64,000 nt of DNA from Streptomyces sp. NRRL F-525 (lineage in GTDB: Bacteria > Actinomycetota > Actinomycetes > Streptomycetales > Streptomycetaceae): the NCBI RefSeq assembly GCF_000716605.1, contig NZ_JNXE01000034.1, positions 1-64,000 of the forward strand. Direction: 5' to 3'. This document shows, piece after piece, positions 1-9,346 of the stretch. The notes below the pieces were generated by a model that did not search any database, had not been told where the DNA came from, and saw only the letters and a program-made list of their open reading frames with translations. The translations under genes and the position numbers were made by a program. How positions within the stretch are numbered: position 1 is the stretch's first letter; each line of letters opens with the position of its first letter.

Positions 1-46
1 ACCCCACCCCGCTCCACCCCGCCCCACCGTGACCTAGGCTGACCCC

Positions 47-1300
47 GTGAAGGTCCTCGTCATCGGTACCGGCGCCCGCGAACACGCCCTCTGCCATTCC
101 CTGTCCAACGACCCCAACGTCACCGCCCTGCACTGCGCCCCCGGCAACGCAGGCATCGCCGAGGTGGCCGAGCTGCACCAGGTCGACCCCCTCGACGGCG
201 CAGCCGTAGCCGCGCTGGCGACCGAACTCGGCGCAGAGCTGGTCGTGGTCGGCCCGGAGGCACCCCTCGTCGCCGGGGTCGCCGATGCCGTACGCGAGGC
301 AGGCATCCCGGTGTTCGGCCCCTCCGGGGAAGCCGCGCAGCTGGAGGGCTCCAAGGCCTTCGCCAAGGAAGTGATGGCGGCAGCCGGAGTCCCCACCGCC
401 CGCTCCTACGTCTGCACGACCCCCGAAGAGGTCGACGAGGCCCTCGACGCCTTCGGCGCGCCGTACGTCGTGAAGGACGACGGACTCGCCGCCGGCAAGG
501 GCGTCGTAGTCACAGACGACCTCGACGCGGCCAAGGCGCACGCCAACGCCTGCGAGCGGGTCGTCATCGAGGAGTTCCTCGACGGCCCCGAGGTCTCCCT
601 CTTCGCGATCACCGACGGCGTCACGGTCGTCCCGCTCCAGCCCGCGCAGGACTTCAAGCGCGCGCTCGACGGCGACGAGGGCCCGAACACCGGCGGCATG
701 GGCGCGTACTCCCCGCTGCCGTGGGCCGACCCGAAGCTGGTGGACGAGGTCATGCAGACCGTCCTCCAGCCCACCGTCGACGAGATGCGCCGCCGCGGCA
801 CTCCCTTCTCCGGCCTCCTCTACGCCGGCCTCGCGATCACCAGCCGCGGCGTCCGGGTCATCGAGTTCAACGCCCGCTTCGGCGACCCGGAGACCCAGGT
901 GGTCCTGGCCCGCCTGAAGACCCCGCTGGCCGGCGTCCTGCTCGCCGCCGCCGACGGCACCCTCGACGACCTGGCTCCCCTGCGCTGGAGCGAGGACGCG
1001 GCGGTCACCGTCGTCATCGCCTCGCACAACTACCCCGGCACCCCCCGCACCGGCGACCCGATCACCGGCCTCGACGAGGTGGCCGCGCAGGACGCCCCGC
1101 ACGCGTACGTGCTGCACGCCGGGACCAAGTACGACGGCGACGACGTCGTCAGCGCGGGCGGCCGCGTCCTCTCCGTCACGGCGACCGGCACGGACCTCAC
1201 CCAGGCCCGCGAGCGCGCGTACGCGGCCGTGGCCCGCGTCCGCCTCGACGGTTCTCAGCACCGCACGGACATCGCGGCGAAGGCGGCGACGGGCGAGTAA
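47..1300 (+). CDS. purD: Phosphoribosylamine-glycine ligase (GAR synthetase)
   Basis: This cytosolic enzyme joins phosphoribosylamine to glycine with ATP, the second step of de novo purine synthesis. The 417-residue length is normal for the family. The N-terminal nucleotide-fold motif GTGAREHAL (about residues 7-15), GPEAPL (69-74), the ATP-grasp stretch KDDGLAAGKGV (about 143-153), NTGGMGAYSP and the late FNARFGDPETQ are all present. The start is GTG; only 46 bases precede it, so upstream regulation cannot be judged. A strong hairpin follows, so it appears to be a single unit or the last gene of one. purC lies about 4 kb downstream with two unrelated genes between, the arrangement I remember from S. 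coelicolor. Confidence 0.97.
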   Translation: MKVLVIGTGAREHALCHSLSNDPNVTALHCAPGNAGIAEVAELHQVDPLDGAAVAALATELGAELVVVGPEAPLVAGVADAVREAGIPVFGPSGEAAQLEGSKAFAKEVMAAAGVPTARSYVCTTPEEVDEALDAFGAPYVVKDDGLAAGKGVVVTDDLDAAKAHANACERVVIEEFLDGPEVSLFAITDGVTVVPLQPAQDFKRALDGDEGPNTGGMGAYSPLPWADPKLVDEVMQTVLQPTVDEMRRRGTPFSGLLYAGLAITSRGVRVIEFNARFGDPETQVVLARLKTPLAGVLLAAADGTLDDLAPLRWSEDAAVTVVIASHNYPGTPRTGDPITGLDEVAAQDAPHAYVLHAGTKYDGDDVVSAGGRVLSVTATGTDLTQARERAYAAVARVRLDGSQHRTDIAAKAATGE

Positions 1301-1332
1301 CCCCAAGCGCCCCCGCCCACCGGTAAACCCGA

Positions 1333-1366
1333 CAGGCCCCGAATCCGTCTCACGATTCGGGGCCTG
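1333..1366 (+). terminator. Hairpin terminator after purD
   Basis: A perfect 13-bp stem (CAGGCCCCGAATC and its complement) encloses an 8-nt loop 33 bases after the purD stop. There is no long U tract, which is common for actinomycete terminators. Confidence 0.75.
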
Positions 1367-1580
1367 ATCCTTGCCCTCTGTCATCCACCTTTCCCCTGAG
1401 CCATTCCATCGAGTGACCGATGCCCCAACCGGCTGACGGGGACCGGGGCCCCAACTATGGTGCGGCGCAAGCGTTCCGGCACTTGGCCCACCGGCATTGC
1501 GATGTCAGTGGCGGGTGCCACAGTGGGGGAGTGAGCAACGCCAGCGGAACGGGACAGCACGGAGGGGGCGAGGTCCGGTC

Positions 1581-3524
1581 GTGACCGGTATGGGTGTGGG
1601 TGTGGAGGCGGGCGCGCAGGCGGCGCGTTCCCGGGCCTTGGCCGTGCTGCGGATCCGCAGCCGGGCGCTGGCCGTCGCCCTGTTGCCCGCCGCCGTCGCG
1701 GTGATCCTGTTCGCGGGCGGTTCCACCGGCCATCTCGTGGGCCGGGGCTGGGACCTCTCCCGCTGGATCATGGGCGTGGCCGCGGTCGTCGTGCTGCTCG
1801 CGGCCGGCGCCATCGCGCTGGTCGTCGCGCGGGCCCGCCCGGCCGTGAGTCCTACGGTCGCGATCGCCGAGGAGTCGGCCCCCGACCTGTACCGCCTGGT
1901 GCGCGACCTCGCCGACCGCCTCGACGTCCCCGCGCCGTCCGCGATAGCGCTCACCCCGGACTGCGACAGCTGGCTGGAGGACCGCACCCACCCGGCCCAC
2001 GGCCCGCCCCCGCAGGAGAACCGCGACGAGATCACCGGCGTACGCGGCCTCACCCCGGGCCGTTCCCGTCGTACGGCCGCCTCGCCCGTCCTCGTCATCG
2101 GCTCGCCGTTCCTGTGGTGGATGCGGGTGGGCGAGCTGCGCGCGGTGCTCGCGCCGGTCGTCGCCGGTACGGGACCCTCCGCGCACCCGGACATAGCCGC
2201 GGCCCGCCGTTTCGTACGGGGCCTGGACGCGGCGGTGGCCGTGACCTCGGCACCGCGCGGTCCCGTGTTCCGTTCGGTGCTGGCCGGTGTCGGCTGGGTC
2301 GCCCGGCTGCTGCTGCGCAGTTGCCGGGGGCACGCGGCCGAGATGGAGCGGGGCGTGGCCGCCGCGGCCGCCGAGCGCGCACAGGCTGTGGACTACGGCC
2401 TGCGGATCGTCGCGCAGGAACAGGTGGGCCTGGCGTACGCGGGCTGGGACCGGCTGCTGACCCGGGTCGCGCTGCCCGCGTGGCGGATGGGCCGCTGGCC
2501 GTCGCGGCTGGACGCGGGCGTCGTCGCGGCGCTCACGGAGCTGTCCCGCCGCGACCGTCTGGCCGAGGGCTTCGCCTCCCGGCTCGGCGAGCGCCCCGCC
2601 TGTGACCTGCTCGAAGAGCCCGGCACGATCGACGAGGCGACCTCGCTCCTCGCCGCCCGCCTCTTCCACGGCGGCCCCGCCGAGACCGGTCCCGACTGGG
2701 CGCCGGTGAGCTGGCAGGAGTACCCGGAGGAGGTCGTCGACCGCAAATGGCGCACCGACGCGGCCCGCCTCCACCGCGTCCTGGACACCCTCGGCGTCCG
2801 CCGCGCCCCCGACCCGACCCCGCCCCACCACGACGCCCCGACCCTGGCCCGCGTGGTGGACCACCTGACGGACCCGACGGCGACGGCACCGGGCGACGAC
2901 CGGTACGGGGAGGCCGACGGCGCCACCGATCCGTACGGGCCGGACGCCACCCTCGACGACCCGCCCGCACCCGCCGAAAACGCCCCGTCCGCACCCGCCG
3001 AACTGGAAGCCCCGCGCGAGGAGTTGGAGCCGCACCCGGAGTCGGAAGAGGCCCCCCACCCGGACCCCGAGCCCTACAAGGCGATGGCCGCCGACGACGA
3101 CGAAGAGCTCGGCGAAAGCTGCTCCCCGCACAGCGCGGCCCTCGCCGCAGGCCTCACCGCGGAGCTGGCGCGCGAGGAGGCCGCGACCCCGCCGACGAGT
3201 TCGGCCCCGCCCGGGCAGGGGCCCGACACCGGGCTCTGGGACGACACCGCGCTCCCCCTCTTCCCGCTCCAACCACCGCGCACCGGGCGGGAGTTGCTCG
3301 CCGATCACGTCACGGCGATGGTGTGCTGCGCCGCGATGGACACCGCCGGCGCGCTGCCCGGCCTGGACTGGCTCGACGGCCCGACGCTGCTCGTCAACGG
3401 CGAGAGGGCGGCCGACCTCGCCCCCAGGGTGCTCAGCCTCGTGGAGGACGGCGACCCCGCCCCGCTGCGGGCCTGGCTGATCGACCTCGGCATACGCCCG
3501 GAGAAGCCGGTACGGCTGGTCTGA
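1581..3524 (+). CDS. Large membrane-anchored protein of unknown function
   Basis: A 647-residue protein of no function I can name. Two hydrophobic helices near residues 30-50 and 60-85 place it in the membrane. They are followed by a long cytoplasmic or exposed region that starts with EESAPDLYRLVRDLADRLDVPAP, a stretch reminiscent of membrane-bound M48-type peptidases, but I see no HExxH motif. Residues around 430-560 form a low-complexity Pro/Glu/Asp-rich linker, and the last 80 residues look folded again (DWLDGPTLLVNGERAADLAPR). I chose the GTG at 1581 because a GAGG-type ribosome site lies just upstream and the preceding in-frame residues are not protein-like. A positional equivalent lies between purD and purC in other streptomycetes, so it is conserved but uncharacterised. 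Confidence 0.75.
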   Translation: MTGMGVGVEAGAQAARSRALAVLRIRSRALAVALLPAAVAVILFAGGSTGHLVGRGWDLSRWIMGVAAVVVLLAAGAIALVVARARPAVSPTVAIAEESAPDLYRLVRDLADRLDVPAPSAIALTPDCDSWLEDRTHPAHGPPPQENRDEITGVRGLTPGRSRRTAASPVLVIGSPFLWWMRVGELRAVLAPVVAGTGPSAHPDIAAARRFVRGLDAAVAVTSAPRGPVFRSVLAGVGWVARLLLRSCRGHAAEMERGVAAAAAERAQAVDYGLRIVAQEQVGLAYAGWDRLLTRVALPAWRMGRWPSRLDAGVVAALTELSRRDRLAEGFASRLGERPACDLLEEPGTIDEATSLLAARLFHGGPAETGPDWAPVSWQEYPEEVVDRKWRTDAARLHRVLDTLGVRRAPDPTPPHHDAPTLARVVDHLTDPTATAPGDDRYGEADGATDPYGPDATLDDPPAPAENAPSAPAELEAPREELEPHPESEEAPHPDPEPYKAMAADDDEELGESCSPHSAALAAGLTAELAREEAATPPTSSAPPGQGPDTGLWDDTALPLFPLQPPRTGRELLADHVTAMVCCAAMDTAGALPGLDWLDGPTLLVNGERAADLAPRVLSLVEDGDPAPLRAWLIDLGIRPEKPVRLV

Positions 3525-3856
3525 CCCACCCCATCAACCGGGCCGCACTCCAACCCCCTCAGGGGCGCGGGGCTGTGTCGATATACGGCTCCGCCGCGTG
3601 AGCGCGACCAGCCCCCACATTCCCGCCACCCGGCATACAGCCCGAGCCACCCCGCCACCCACCCGTATCGGACACCCACCCGTATCGGAATCTGGGGCTC
3701 CACTTTTGGTCAATTCGCAACGACCAGTGACAGAGTGCGTGCTTAATGTGATGTGCTGAGGCCGATCCCGTACGCCGTCCCGTACCTGGCAAAGGCTTAC
3801 GGCATACGACAGTTGGACGAAGAACCACCACGGGGGCACGAGGGAGGGGAGTGATC
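3525..3856. other. 332-bp intergenic region with dispersed repeat and short direct repeat
   Basis: No gene is visible here. It begins with a copy of the common Streptomyces intergenic element (AGGGGCGCGGGGCTGTG at about 3560-3576). Further on, ACCCGTATCGGA occurs twice around 3660-3690. The following AT-richer stretch (about 3690-3790) is the likely promoter region of the next gene; I cannot assign -10 and -35 boxes confidently. Confidence 0.5.
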
Positions 3857-5359
3857 ATGGGGTCGGAGCAGATCCGCCGCTGGGAGTCCGGAGCGCTGGC
3901 GCACGCCGTCACGGACCCCTTCGGACAGGGCCCCGTCCCCTGGCTCCGGGGCAGCGAGACCTACTTCGACGACACCGGCCACGTCGTCCCCTGGTACGTG
4001 GACCCGACCCCCGCCCACGCCCCCGGCGGGACCGCCCCCAAGCTCCCCGCCCCCCGCGCGTCCGGAGGCGGCGGCCCGCGCTCCGCCGACGACGTCCGCC
4101 GCCAGATCAAGGGGTTCACCTCCGCCGGCGCGGTCGCCCCCGGCGAGGCGCTCGACTTCCACGTCACGGTCGACCCGCCCCAGGAGTTCGCCGTCGACAT
4201 CTACCGCATCGGCCACTACGGCGGTGACGGCGCCGCCAAGATCACCACCAGCCCACGCCTCTCGGGCATCGTCCAGCCCCCGCCGCTCACCGCCGACCGC
4301 ACGGTCTCCTGCCACCACTGGTGGCTGTCCTGGCGCCTGCAGATCCCGAGTTTCTGGAGCATCGGCGCGTACGTGGCCGTCCTCACCACCGCCGACGGCT
4401 ACCGCTCGCACATCCCGTTCACGGTCCGCGACAACCACCCCGCCGACCTGCTCCTCCTCCTGCCGGACATCACCTGGCAGGCCTACAACCTCTACCCGGA
4501 GGACGGCCACACCGGCGCGAGCCTCTACCACGCCTGGGACGGCGACGGCCGCCTCCTCGGCGAGTCCGAGGCCGCGACGACGGTCTCCTTCGACCGCCCG
4601 TACGCGGGCGCGGGCCTGCCCCTCCACGTCGGCCACGCCTACGACTTCATCCGCTGGGCCGAGCGCTACGGCTACGACCTCGCCTACGCCGACGCCCGCG
4701 ACCTGCACTCAGGGCGCGTGGACCCCACCCGCTACCGGGGGTTGGTCTTCCCGGGCCACGACGAGTACTGGTCGGCACAGATGCGCCGTACCGTCGAGCG
4801 CGCCCGTGACCACGGCACGTCCCTCGTCTTCCTCTCCGCCAACACCATGTACTGGCAAGTGGAGTTGGGGCCCTCCCCGTCCGGCGTCCCCGACCGCCTC
4901 CTGACCTGCCGCAAGCGCCGGGGCCCGGGCAAACCGGTGCTGTGGCGCGAAGTCGACCGTCCCGAGCAGCAGTTGGTGGGGATCCAGTACGCGGGCCGGG
5001 TGCCCGAGCCGTCCCCCCTGATCGTGCGCAACGCCGACCACTGGCTGTGGGAGGCGACCGGCGCCGGCGAGGGCGACCCGGTCGAGGGCCTGGTCGCGGG
5101 CGAGGCCGACCGGTACTTCCCGCGTACCCAGCTCCCCCCGCACGAGGAGCGCATCCTGCTGGCCCACTCCCCGTACGCGGACGGCGAGGGCGCCCTCCGC
5201 CACCAGGAGACGTCCCTGTACCGGGCGCCGTCCGGCTCCCTCGTCTTCGCCTCCGGCACCTTCGCCTGGTCACCGGCCCTGGACCGCCCCGGCCACGTGG
5301 ACGCCCGCATCCAGCGCGCCACGGCCAACCTCCTCGACCGCATCTGCAAGCACGACTGA
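3857..5359 (+). CDS. N,N-dimethylformamidase beta-subunit-like protein
   Basis: The protein of about 500 residues resembles the large (beta) subunit of N,N-dimethylformamidase. This family is widespread in actinomycetes as stand-alone proteins of unknown substrate. Visible landmarks are DIYRIGHYGGDGA (about 115), LLLPDITWQAYNLY (about 200), RYGYDLAYADARDL (about 275), the Rossmann-like VFPGHDEYWSAQMRR (about 300) and SLVFASGTFAWSPALDRPG near the C-terminus. There is no signal peptide. An AGGGAGGGGA ribosome site precedes both GTG 3851 and ATG 3857; I prefer the ATG for spacing. It sits alone between purD and purC, and no small-subunit gene is adjacent, so real formamidase activity is doubtful. 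The family assignment is fair; the function is open. Confidence 0.75.
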   Translation: MGSEQIRRWESGALAHAVTDPFGQGPVPWLRGSETYFDDTGHVVPWYVDPTPAHAPGGTAPKLPAPRASGGGGPRSADDVRRQIKGFTSAGAVAPGEALDFHVTVDPPQEFAVDIYRIGHYGGDGAAKITTSPRLSGIVQPPPLTADRTVSCHHWWLSWRLQIPSFWSIGAYVAVLTTADGYRSHIPFTVRDNHPADLLLLLPDITWQAYNLYPEDGHTGASLYHAWDGDGRLLGESEAATTVSFDRPYAGAGLPLHVGHAYDFIRWAERYGYDLAYADARDLHSGRVDPTRYRGLVFPGHDEYWSAQMRRTVERARDHGTSLVFLSANTMYWQVELGPSPSGVPDRLLTCRKRRGPGKPVLWREVDRPEQQLVGIQYAGRVPEPSPLIVRNADHWLWEATGAGEGDPVEGLVAGEADRYFPRTQLPPHEERILLAHSPYADGEGALRHQETSLYRAPSGSLVFASGTFAWSPALDRPGHVDARIQRATANLLDRICKHD

Positions 5360-5429
5360 CCCCGCGACCCGAGGTCAGCCGCGCATACGGGACAATCGAG
5401 CCAGTTGGAGAGACCCACTGGAGGAACCC

Positions 5430-6329
5430 GTGTCCGGATTCGTAGAAAAGCCCGAGCCGCTCCAGGTTCCGGGCCTGACGCACCTCCACACCGGCAAGGT
5501 GCGCGAGCTCTACCAGAACGAGGCGGGCGAGCTCGTGATGGTCGCCAGCGACCGCATCTCCGCGTACGACTGGGTGCTGCCGACGGAGATCCCCGACAAG
5601 GGCCGCGTCCTCACCCAGCTCTCCCTCTGGTGGTTCGACCAGCTCGCCGACCTGATCCCCAACCACGTCCTCGGCACCGACCTCCCGCCCGGCGCCCCCG
5701 CCGACTGGGAGGGCCGCACGCTGATCTGCAAGTCCCTCCAGATGGTCCCGGTCGAGTGCGTGGCCCGCGGCTACCTCACCGGCTCCGGCCTGCTGGAGTA
5801 CGACGTCTCCCGCACGGTCTGCGGCCTCGCCCTCCCCGAGGGCCTGGTCGACGGCAGCGAACTCCCGGCCCCGATCTTCACCCCGGCGACGAAGGCGGCC
5901 GTAGGGGAGCACGACGAGAACGTGTCGTACGAGGAGGTCGCCCGTCAGGTCGGCGCGGACACCGCCGCGCAGCTGCGCCAGGCGACCCTCGCGGTCTACG
6001 GCCGGGCCCGGGACATCGCGCGCGACCGGGGCATCATCCTCGCGGACACGAAGTTCGAGTTCGGCTACGACGGCGAGACGCTGATCGCGGCCGACGAGGT
6101 CCTCACCCCGGACTCGTCCCGCTTCTGGCCGGCCGAGACCTGGGAGCCGGGCCACGCGCAGCCGTCGTACGACAAGCAGTTCGTGCGCGACTGGCTCACC
6201 GGCCCGAAGTCCGGCTGGGACCGCAAGAGCGAGCAGCCGCCGCCGGCGCTTCCGCAGCAGGTGGTGGACGCGACCCGCGCGAAGTACATCGAGGCGTACG
6301 AGCGCCTGACGGGCCTGAACTGGAGCTAG
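5430..6329 (+). CDS. purC: Phosphoribosylaminoimidazole-succinocarboxamide synthase (SAICAR synthetase)
   Basis: It condenses CAIR with aspartate using ATP in purine synthesis. The 299 residues cover the whole family, with GKVREL near the N-terminus, the nucleotide-binding ASDRISAYDW, the signature VECVARGYLTGSG (about 108-120), and ILADTKFEFGYDG in the C-terminal half. GTG is the start, preceded by TGGAGGAACCC, a clear ribosome site at ideal distance. A strong hairpin follows 10 bases after the stop, so transcription probably ends there and does not run into the oppositely oriented tRNA. Confidence 0.97.
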   Translation: MSGFVEKPEPLQVPGLTHLHTGKVRELYQNEAGELVMVASDRISAYDWVLPTEIPDKGRVLTQLSLWWFDQLADLIPNHVLGTDLPPGAPADWEGRTLICKSLQMVPVECVARGYLTGSGLLEYDVSRTVCGLALPEGLVDGSELPAPIFTPATKAAVGEHDENVSYEEVARQVGADTAAQLRQATLAVYGRARDIARDRGIILADTKFEFGYDGETLIAADEVLTPDSSRFWPAETWEPGHAQPSYDKQFVRDWLTGPKSGWDRKSEQPPPALPQQVVDATRAKYIEAYERLTGLNWS

Positions 6330-6338
6330 GCGCAAGAA

Positions 6339-6366
6339 AAGACCCCGGTCCACTGGACCGGGGTCT
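6339..6366. terminator. Bidirectional terminator between purC and tRNA-Gly
   Basis: A 12-bp near-perfect GC-rich stem (AAGACCCCGGTCC paired across ACTG) is flanked by A-rich sequence on one side and T-rich on the other. It can end purC on the plus strand and the tRNA-Gly transcript on the minus strand. A nearly identical hairpin stands beside the second tRNA-Gly copy at 10373-10401. Confidence 0.85.
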
Positions 6367-6374
6367 TCATCTTG

Positions 6375-6447
6375 AGCGGACGACCAGGTTCGAACTGGCG
6401 ACCTCAACCTTGGCAAGGTTGCGCTCTACCAACTGAGCTACGTCCGC
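6375..6447 (-). tRNA. tRNA-Gly (anticodon GCC), copy 1
   Basis: A 73-nt cloverleaf read on the minus strand. The acceptor is GCGGACG/CGTCCGC with discriminator U, the D arm is GCTCAGTTGGTAGAGC, the anticodon stem CAACC/GGTTG holds loop TTGCCAA (anticodon GCC), and the T arm is CCAGTTCGAACCTGG. CCA is not encoded. Copy 2 at 10408-10480 has the same tRNA body. Confidence 0.96.
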
Positions 6448-6470
6448 GCTGCGCCGTGGCGCGAGAGCAA

Positions 6471-7088
6471 CTATACCCAACCTCGCTCGCGTGCGAGACG
6501 CACTGCCGTATGACGGTTCTCGGCCCCGAGTTTCGAGACGGCGGAGGAGAGATAGTTCCGTACGGTGCCCTGCGAGAGCGCGGCCCGTTCGGCGATCTCC
6601 GCGACCGGTGCCCCGTCGGCGGCCAGCTCCAGCACCTCGGCCTCGCGGGCGGTCAGCGGCGAGTCCCCGGCGGAGATCGCGTCGGCGGCCAACTCGGGGT
6701 CGACGTAACGATTTCCGGCATGCACGGTACGGATGATCTCGGCGAGCCGCTGCGCACTGACGGTCTTGGGCACGAACCCCCGCACCCCAGCCGCCAGCGC
6801 CCTCTTGAGATGTCCGGGCCGACCGTGCCCGGTCACGATCAACACCCGGCACCCGGGCAGCTCGGCCCGCAAGGATGTGGCCACCTTCACACCGTCCGCC
6901 CCCGGCATCTGAAGATCCAGCACAGCCACATCCGGCTCATGCGCCCGAGCCATGGCCAACGCCTCGGGCCCGGTAGCCGCCTCGGCCACCACCACAAGGT
7001 CATCCTCCAGCCCGAGCAACGCGGCGAGCGCACCCCGGATGAGGTGCTCGTCATCGGCGAGCAGGAGTCTTACGACGGGGCCGGTCAT
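6471..7088 (-). CDS. NarL/LuxR-family response regulator
   Basis: A 205-residue two-component regulator. The receiver domain shows the acidic pair ADDEH (11-15), the phospho-acceptor Asp in VLDLQMPG (about residue 58), VTG (about 88) and the FVPKT lysine (about 109). The C-terminal LuxR-type helix-turn-helix spans about 140-200 (LTAREAEVLELAADG, then GTVRNYLSSAVSKLG). CAGGAG lies 7 bases before the ATG. It is the last gene of the minus-strand set ATPase-permease-kinase-regulator, a layout resembling DesKR/LiaRS-type systems that control an adjacent ABC-2 exporter. A 222-bp gap separates it from the kinase, so it may also have its own promoter. The stimulus is unknown. Confidence 0.92.
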   Translation of the reverse strand: MTGPVVRLLLADDEHLIRGALAALLGLEDDLVVVAEAATGPEALAMARAHEPDVAVLDLQMPGADGVKVATSLRAELPGCRVLIVTGHGRPGHLKRALAAGVRGFVPKTVSAQRLAEIIRTVHAGNRYVDPELAADAISAGDSPLTAREAEVLELAADGAPVAEIAERAALSQGTVRNYLSSAVSKLGAENRHTAVRLARERGWV

Positions 7089-7310
7089 GGGGTGCTCCTG
7101 GTGAGGGCGGGCAGGGGACGTACGGGGTGAGCAGTCACGGGATGCCCTGGCTCACGCCGGGCGGCGGACGTACGACGAGGGCAGCCATGAGGCGTCATGA
7201 GGCGCCCCCGCTCCCACGACTGCCGGCAGGCCTACGGCGCGGCCACTCACAAGTCGCCCCGCCCCGCTCACACCGGCCAACGACCAGCGGGTGTGCGACG
7301 CGCAGCGCGG

Positions 7311-8555
7311 TCATGAAGCGCCGCCCCCCGCCCCCGTCGCCGAAGGCAACGGCACCGTAGCCACCACCCGGAACCGGTCACCGTCCACAGCCCCCGCCTC
7401 CAACTCGCCCCCGATCGCGGTCAGTCGCTCCCGCAGCCCGATCAGCCCGGCCCCACCGCTGCCCTCGGACACCTCGCCCCCGTCGCCGACCTTCGCCCCG
7501 TCGTTCTCGACGGTCAGCACAACCCGCCCCCCAGCCACCCGCACCCCCACCACGCACCGCCCCGCATCCCCGTGCCGCAGCACATTGGTCGTCGCTTCGC
7601 GTACCACCCACCCGAGCGCCGACTGCACCTCGACCGGCAGCCCGGCCGCGTCGCCGGTCACCTCGCAGTCGATGCCGGCGGCGGCCAACACGCCCTGGGC
7701 GCCCGCCAGTTCGAGGCGGAGGTCGGCCTCGCGATAACCCCGTACGACATCGCGTACCTCCCGCTGCGACTCCCGGGCGATCCGCTGGACCTCGATCATC
7801 TGCTCCACGGCCTCGGCCCGCCCCCGCCGGGCCAGCTGCACCGCCAGTTCGCTCTTCAGGGCGATCACCGACAGGTTGCGGCCCATCACGTCGTGCAGGT
7901 CGCGGCCGAACCGGAGCCGTTCCTCGGCGACGGCGAGGCGGGCCCGGGTCTCGCGGGCCTCGTCGAGTTCGTAGACGGCGTCGAGGAGCCAGACGGAGAA
8001 GACGGAGGTGAAGGCGAGGCCGCCGCAGGTGACGAGGACGGCGAACGCGGTGCCGAGCGCGGCGGGGGCGGCCACGCCCAGCGGGAGCTGCACGAGCAGC
8101 GCGCCGGCCACGCTCCCCGCCACGACCGCGAGGACGTGCCACCGGCCGCGGACCCCCAGCGTGAGCGTGCCGGCGCCGAAACTCAGCACCCCCACGAAGA
8201 CCGTGCTCGCGGCGGCCGCCACCTGCTCCCCGCCGGGGCCCCGCTCCGAGAGGACGACCGAGCCGACGGCGATCAGCACGGTGACCGTGCCGAGCGCCCC
8301 CAGCAGCCGTACGGGCTGCTCACGTCTGCCGCGGGTCCAGTCGAGGGCCTGGGAGGCGGTCCGGGAACAGAGCACGGCGTGCACGATCACGACCGCCGGC
8401 AGCCAGGCCGCGAGCCCGGTCCCGGCCTGTGCGAAGGCCGGCAGCCCGACGGCCGCGACCTCGACCATCGCGAAGAAGTGGAAGGACCACCGCGTGTACG
8501 TCTCGACCTTCCCGGGCGTGCTCTTCCGCCCCCACCAGCCGCCCGTCGCCTGCAT
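7311..8555 (-). CDS. DesK-type sensor histidine kinase
   Basis: About 414 residues. The N-terminal half carries some five to six membrane helices, then a linker coiled coil (ETRARLAVAEERLRFGRDLHD). The phospho-accepting His lies in RDLHDVMGRNLSVIALKSELA, the HisKA_3 type that pairs with NarL-family regulators. The HATPase domain follows (ENDG, then GGAGLIGLRERL). I chose the ATG at 8555, preceded by GGGGAC; a GTG at 8558 is equally possible. Starts further upstream would run into the permease gene. The gene follows the permease by 17 bases and so probably shares its transcript. Confidence 0.9.
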   Translation of the reverse strand: MQATGGWWGRKSTPGKVETYTRWSFHFFAMVEVAAVGLPAFAQAGTGLAAWLPAVVIVHAVLCSRTASQALDWTRGRREQPVRLLGALGTVTVLIAVGSVVLSERGPGGEQVAAAASTVFVGVLSFGAGTLTLGVRGRWHVLAVVAGSVAGALLVQLPLGVAAPAALGTAFAVLVTCGGLAFTSVFSVWLLDAVYELDEARETRARLAVAEERLRFGRDLHDVMGRNLSVIALKSELAVQLARRGRAEAVEQMIEVQRIARESQREVRDVVRGYREADLRLELAGAQGVLAAAGIDCEVTGDAAGLPVEVQSALGWVVREATTNVLRHGDAGRCVVGVRVAGGRVVLTVENDGAKVGDGGEVSEGSGGAGLIGLRERLTAIGGELEAGAVDGDRFRVVATVPLPSATGAGGGAS

Positions 8556-8572
8556 CACGTGGTCCCCGTACG

Positions 8573-9346
8573 TCAGCGCCGCGGTTCCCACCGGAACCAC
8601 CGCCGTACAGCAAACACCGCGAGGACGGTCCAGGCCAGCGCGGTCAGGACGGCGCCCAGCGCGTCATAGCCGGACAGGTCGCCGTTCCAGCCGCCGCTGA
8701 TCAGCCGGATCGCGGGGGAGAGGGGGAGGAACTGGCAGACGTCCGCGACCCGGTCGGGCAGGAGCTGCAGCGGGATGATGATCCCGGACCCCATCATGGA
8801 CGCGAACAGCACCGGCAGCGCGGTCACCTGCGCGCTCTCCGCCGTCCTGGTCACGCTCGACGTGAGCGCGGCCAGCGCGGCGGACAGAAAGAGCCCGAAC
8901 AGCAGCCCTACGACGACGAGTTGAGGCATCGCGGGCGCCCCCGCATCCAGCAGCACCACGCACGCCACCGCCAGCAGCACGGACTGCACGAACCCGAGAC
9001 ACACCGCCGGAAGCCCCGTCCCCGCAAGGATCTCGGCGTCCCCCAGTTCCCCGGTCCGCAGCCGCTTGAGGACCAGTTCCTCCCGCCGCGCGACGAACGC
9101 GCTCACCAGCGACGAGTACACGGCGAACAGCAGCGAGAACCCGATCGCCGCCGTGAGCATCACCGCCCCGACCGTCAGCCCCTCCCCCTTGAGATTCATC
9201 TGGTCGACGGCCGGCCGCACGCTGAACGGCAGCGCCAACGGCACGAGCAGCGCCGTGGCGACCGCACTCCGGTTCCGCCCCAGCAACGCCAACTCGGCCC
9301 GCCCGAGCGCCCGCAGCCGCCCGGCCGGGGTCGTCGTAGCACTCAT
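8573..9346 (-). CDS. ABC-2 type transporter permease
   Basis: A 257-residue integral membrane protein with about six helices and the ABC-2 membrane fold typical of drug or lipid exporters: an N-terminal helix, a cytosolic loop (SSLVSAFVARREELVLKRLRTGELG), then LFASMMGSGIIIPLQLLPD and a final helix ending RWFRWEPRR. The start at 9346 overlaps the stop of the upstream ATPase gene by ATGA, so the two are translationally coupled. It is the membrane half of the exporter whose ATPase is encoded just upstream. The substrate cannot be read from the sequence. Confidence 0.9.
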   Translation of the reverse strand: MSATTTPAGRLRALGRAELALLGRNRSAVATALLVPLALPFSVRPAVDQMNLKGEGLTVGAVMLTAAIGFSLLFAVYSSLVSAFVARREELVLKRLRTGELGDAEILAGTGLPAVCLGFVQSVLLAVACVVLLDAGAPAMPQLVVVGLLFGLFLSAALAALTSSVTRTAESAQVTALPVLFASMMGSGIIIPLQLLPDRVADVCQFLPLSPAIRLISGGWNGDLSGYDALGAVLTALAWTVLAVFAVRRWFRWEPRR

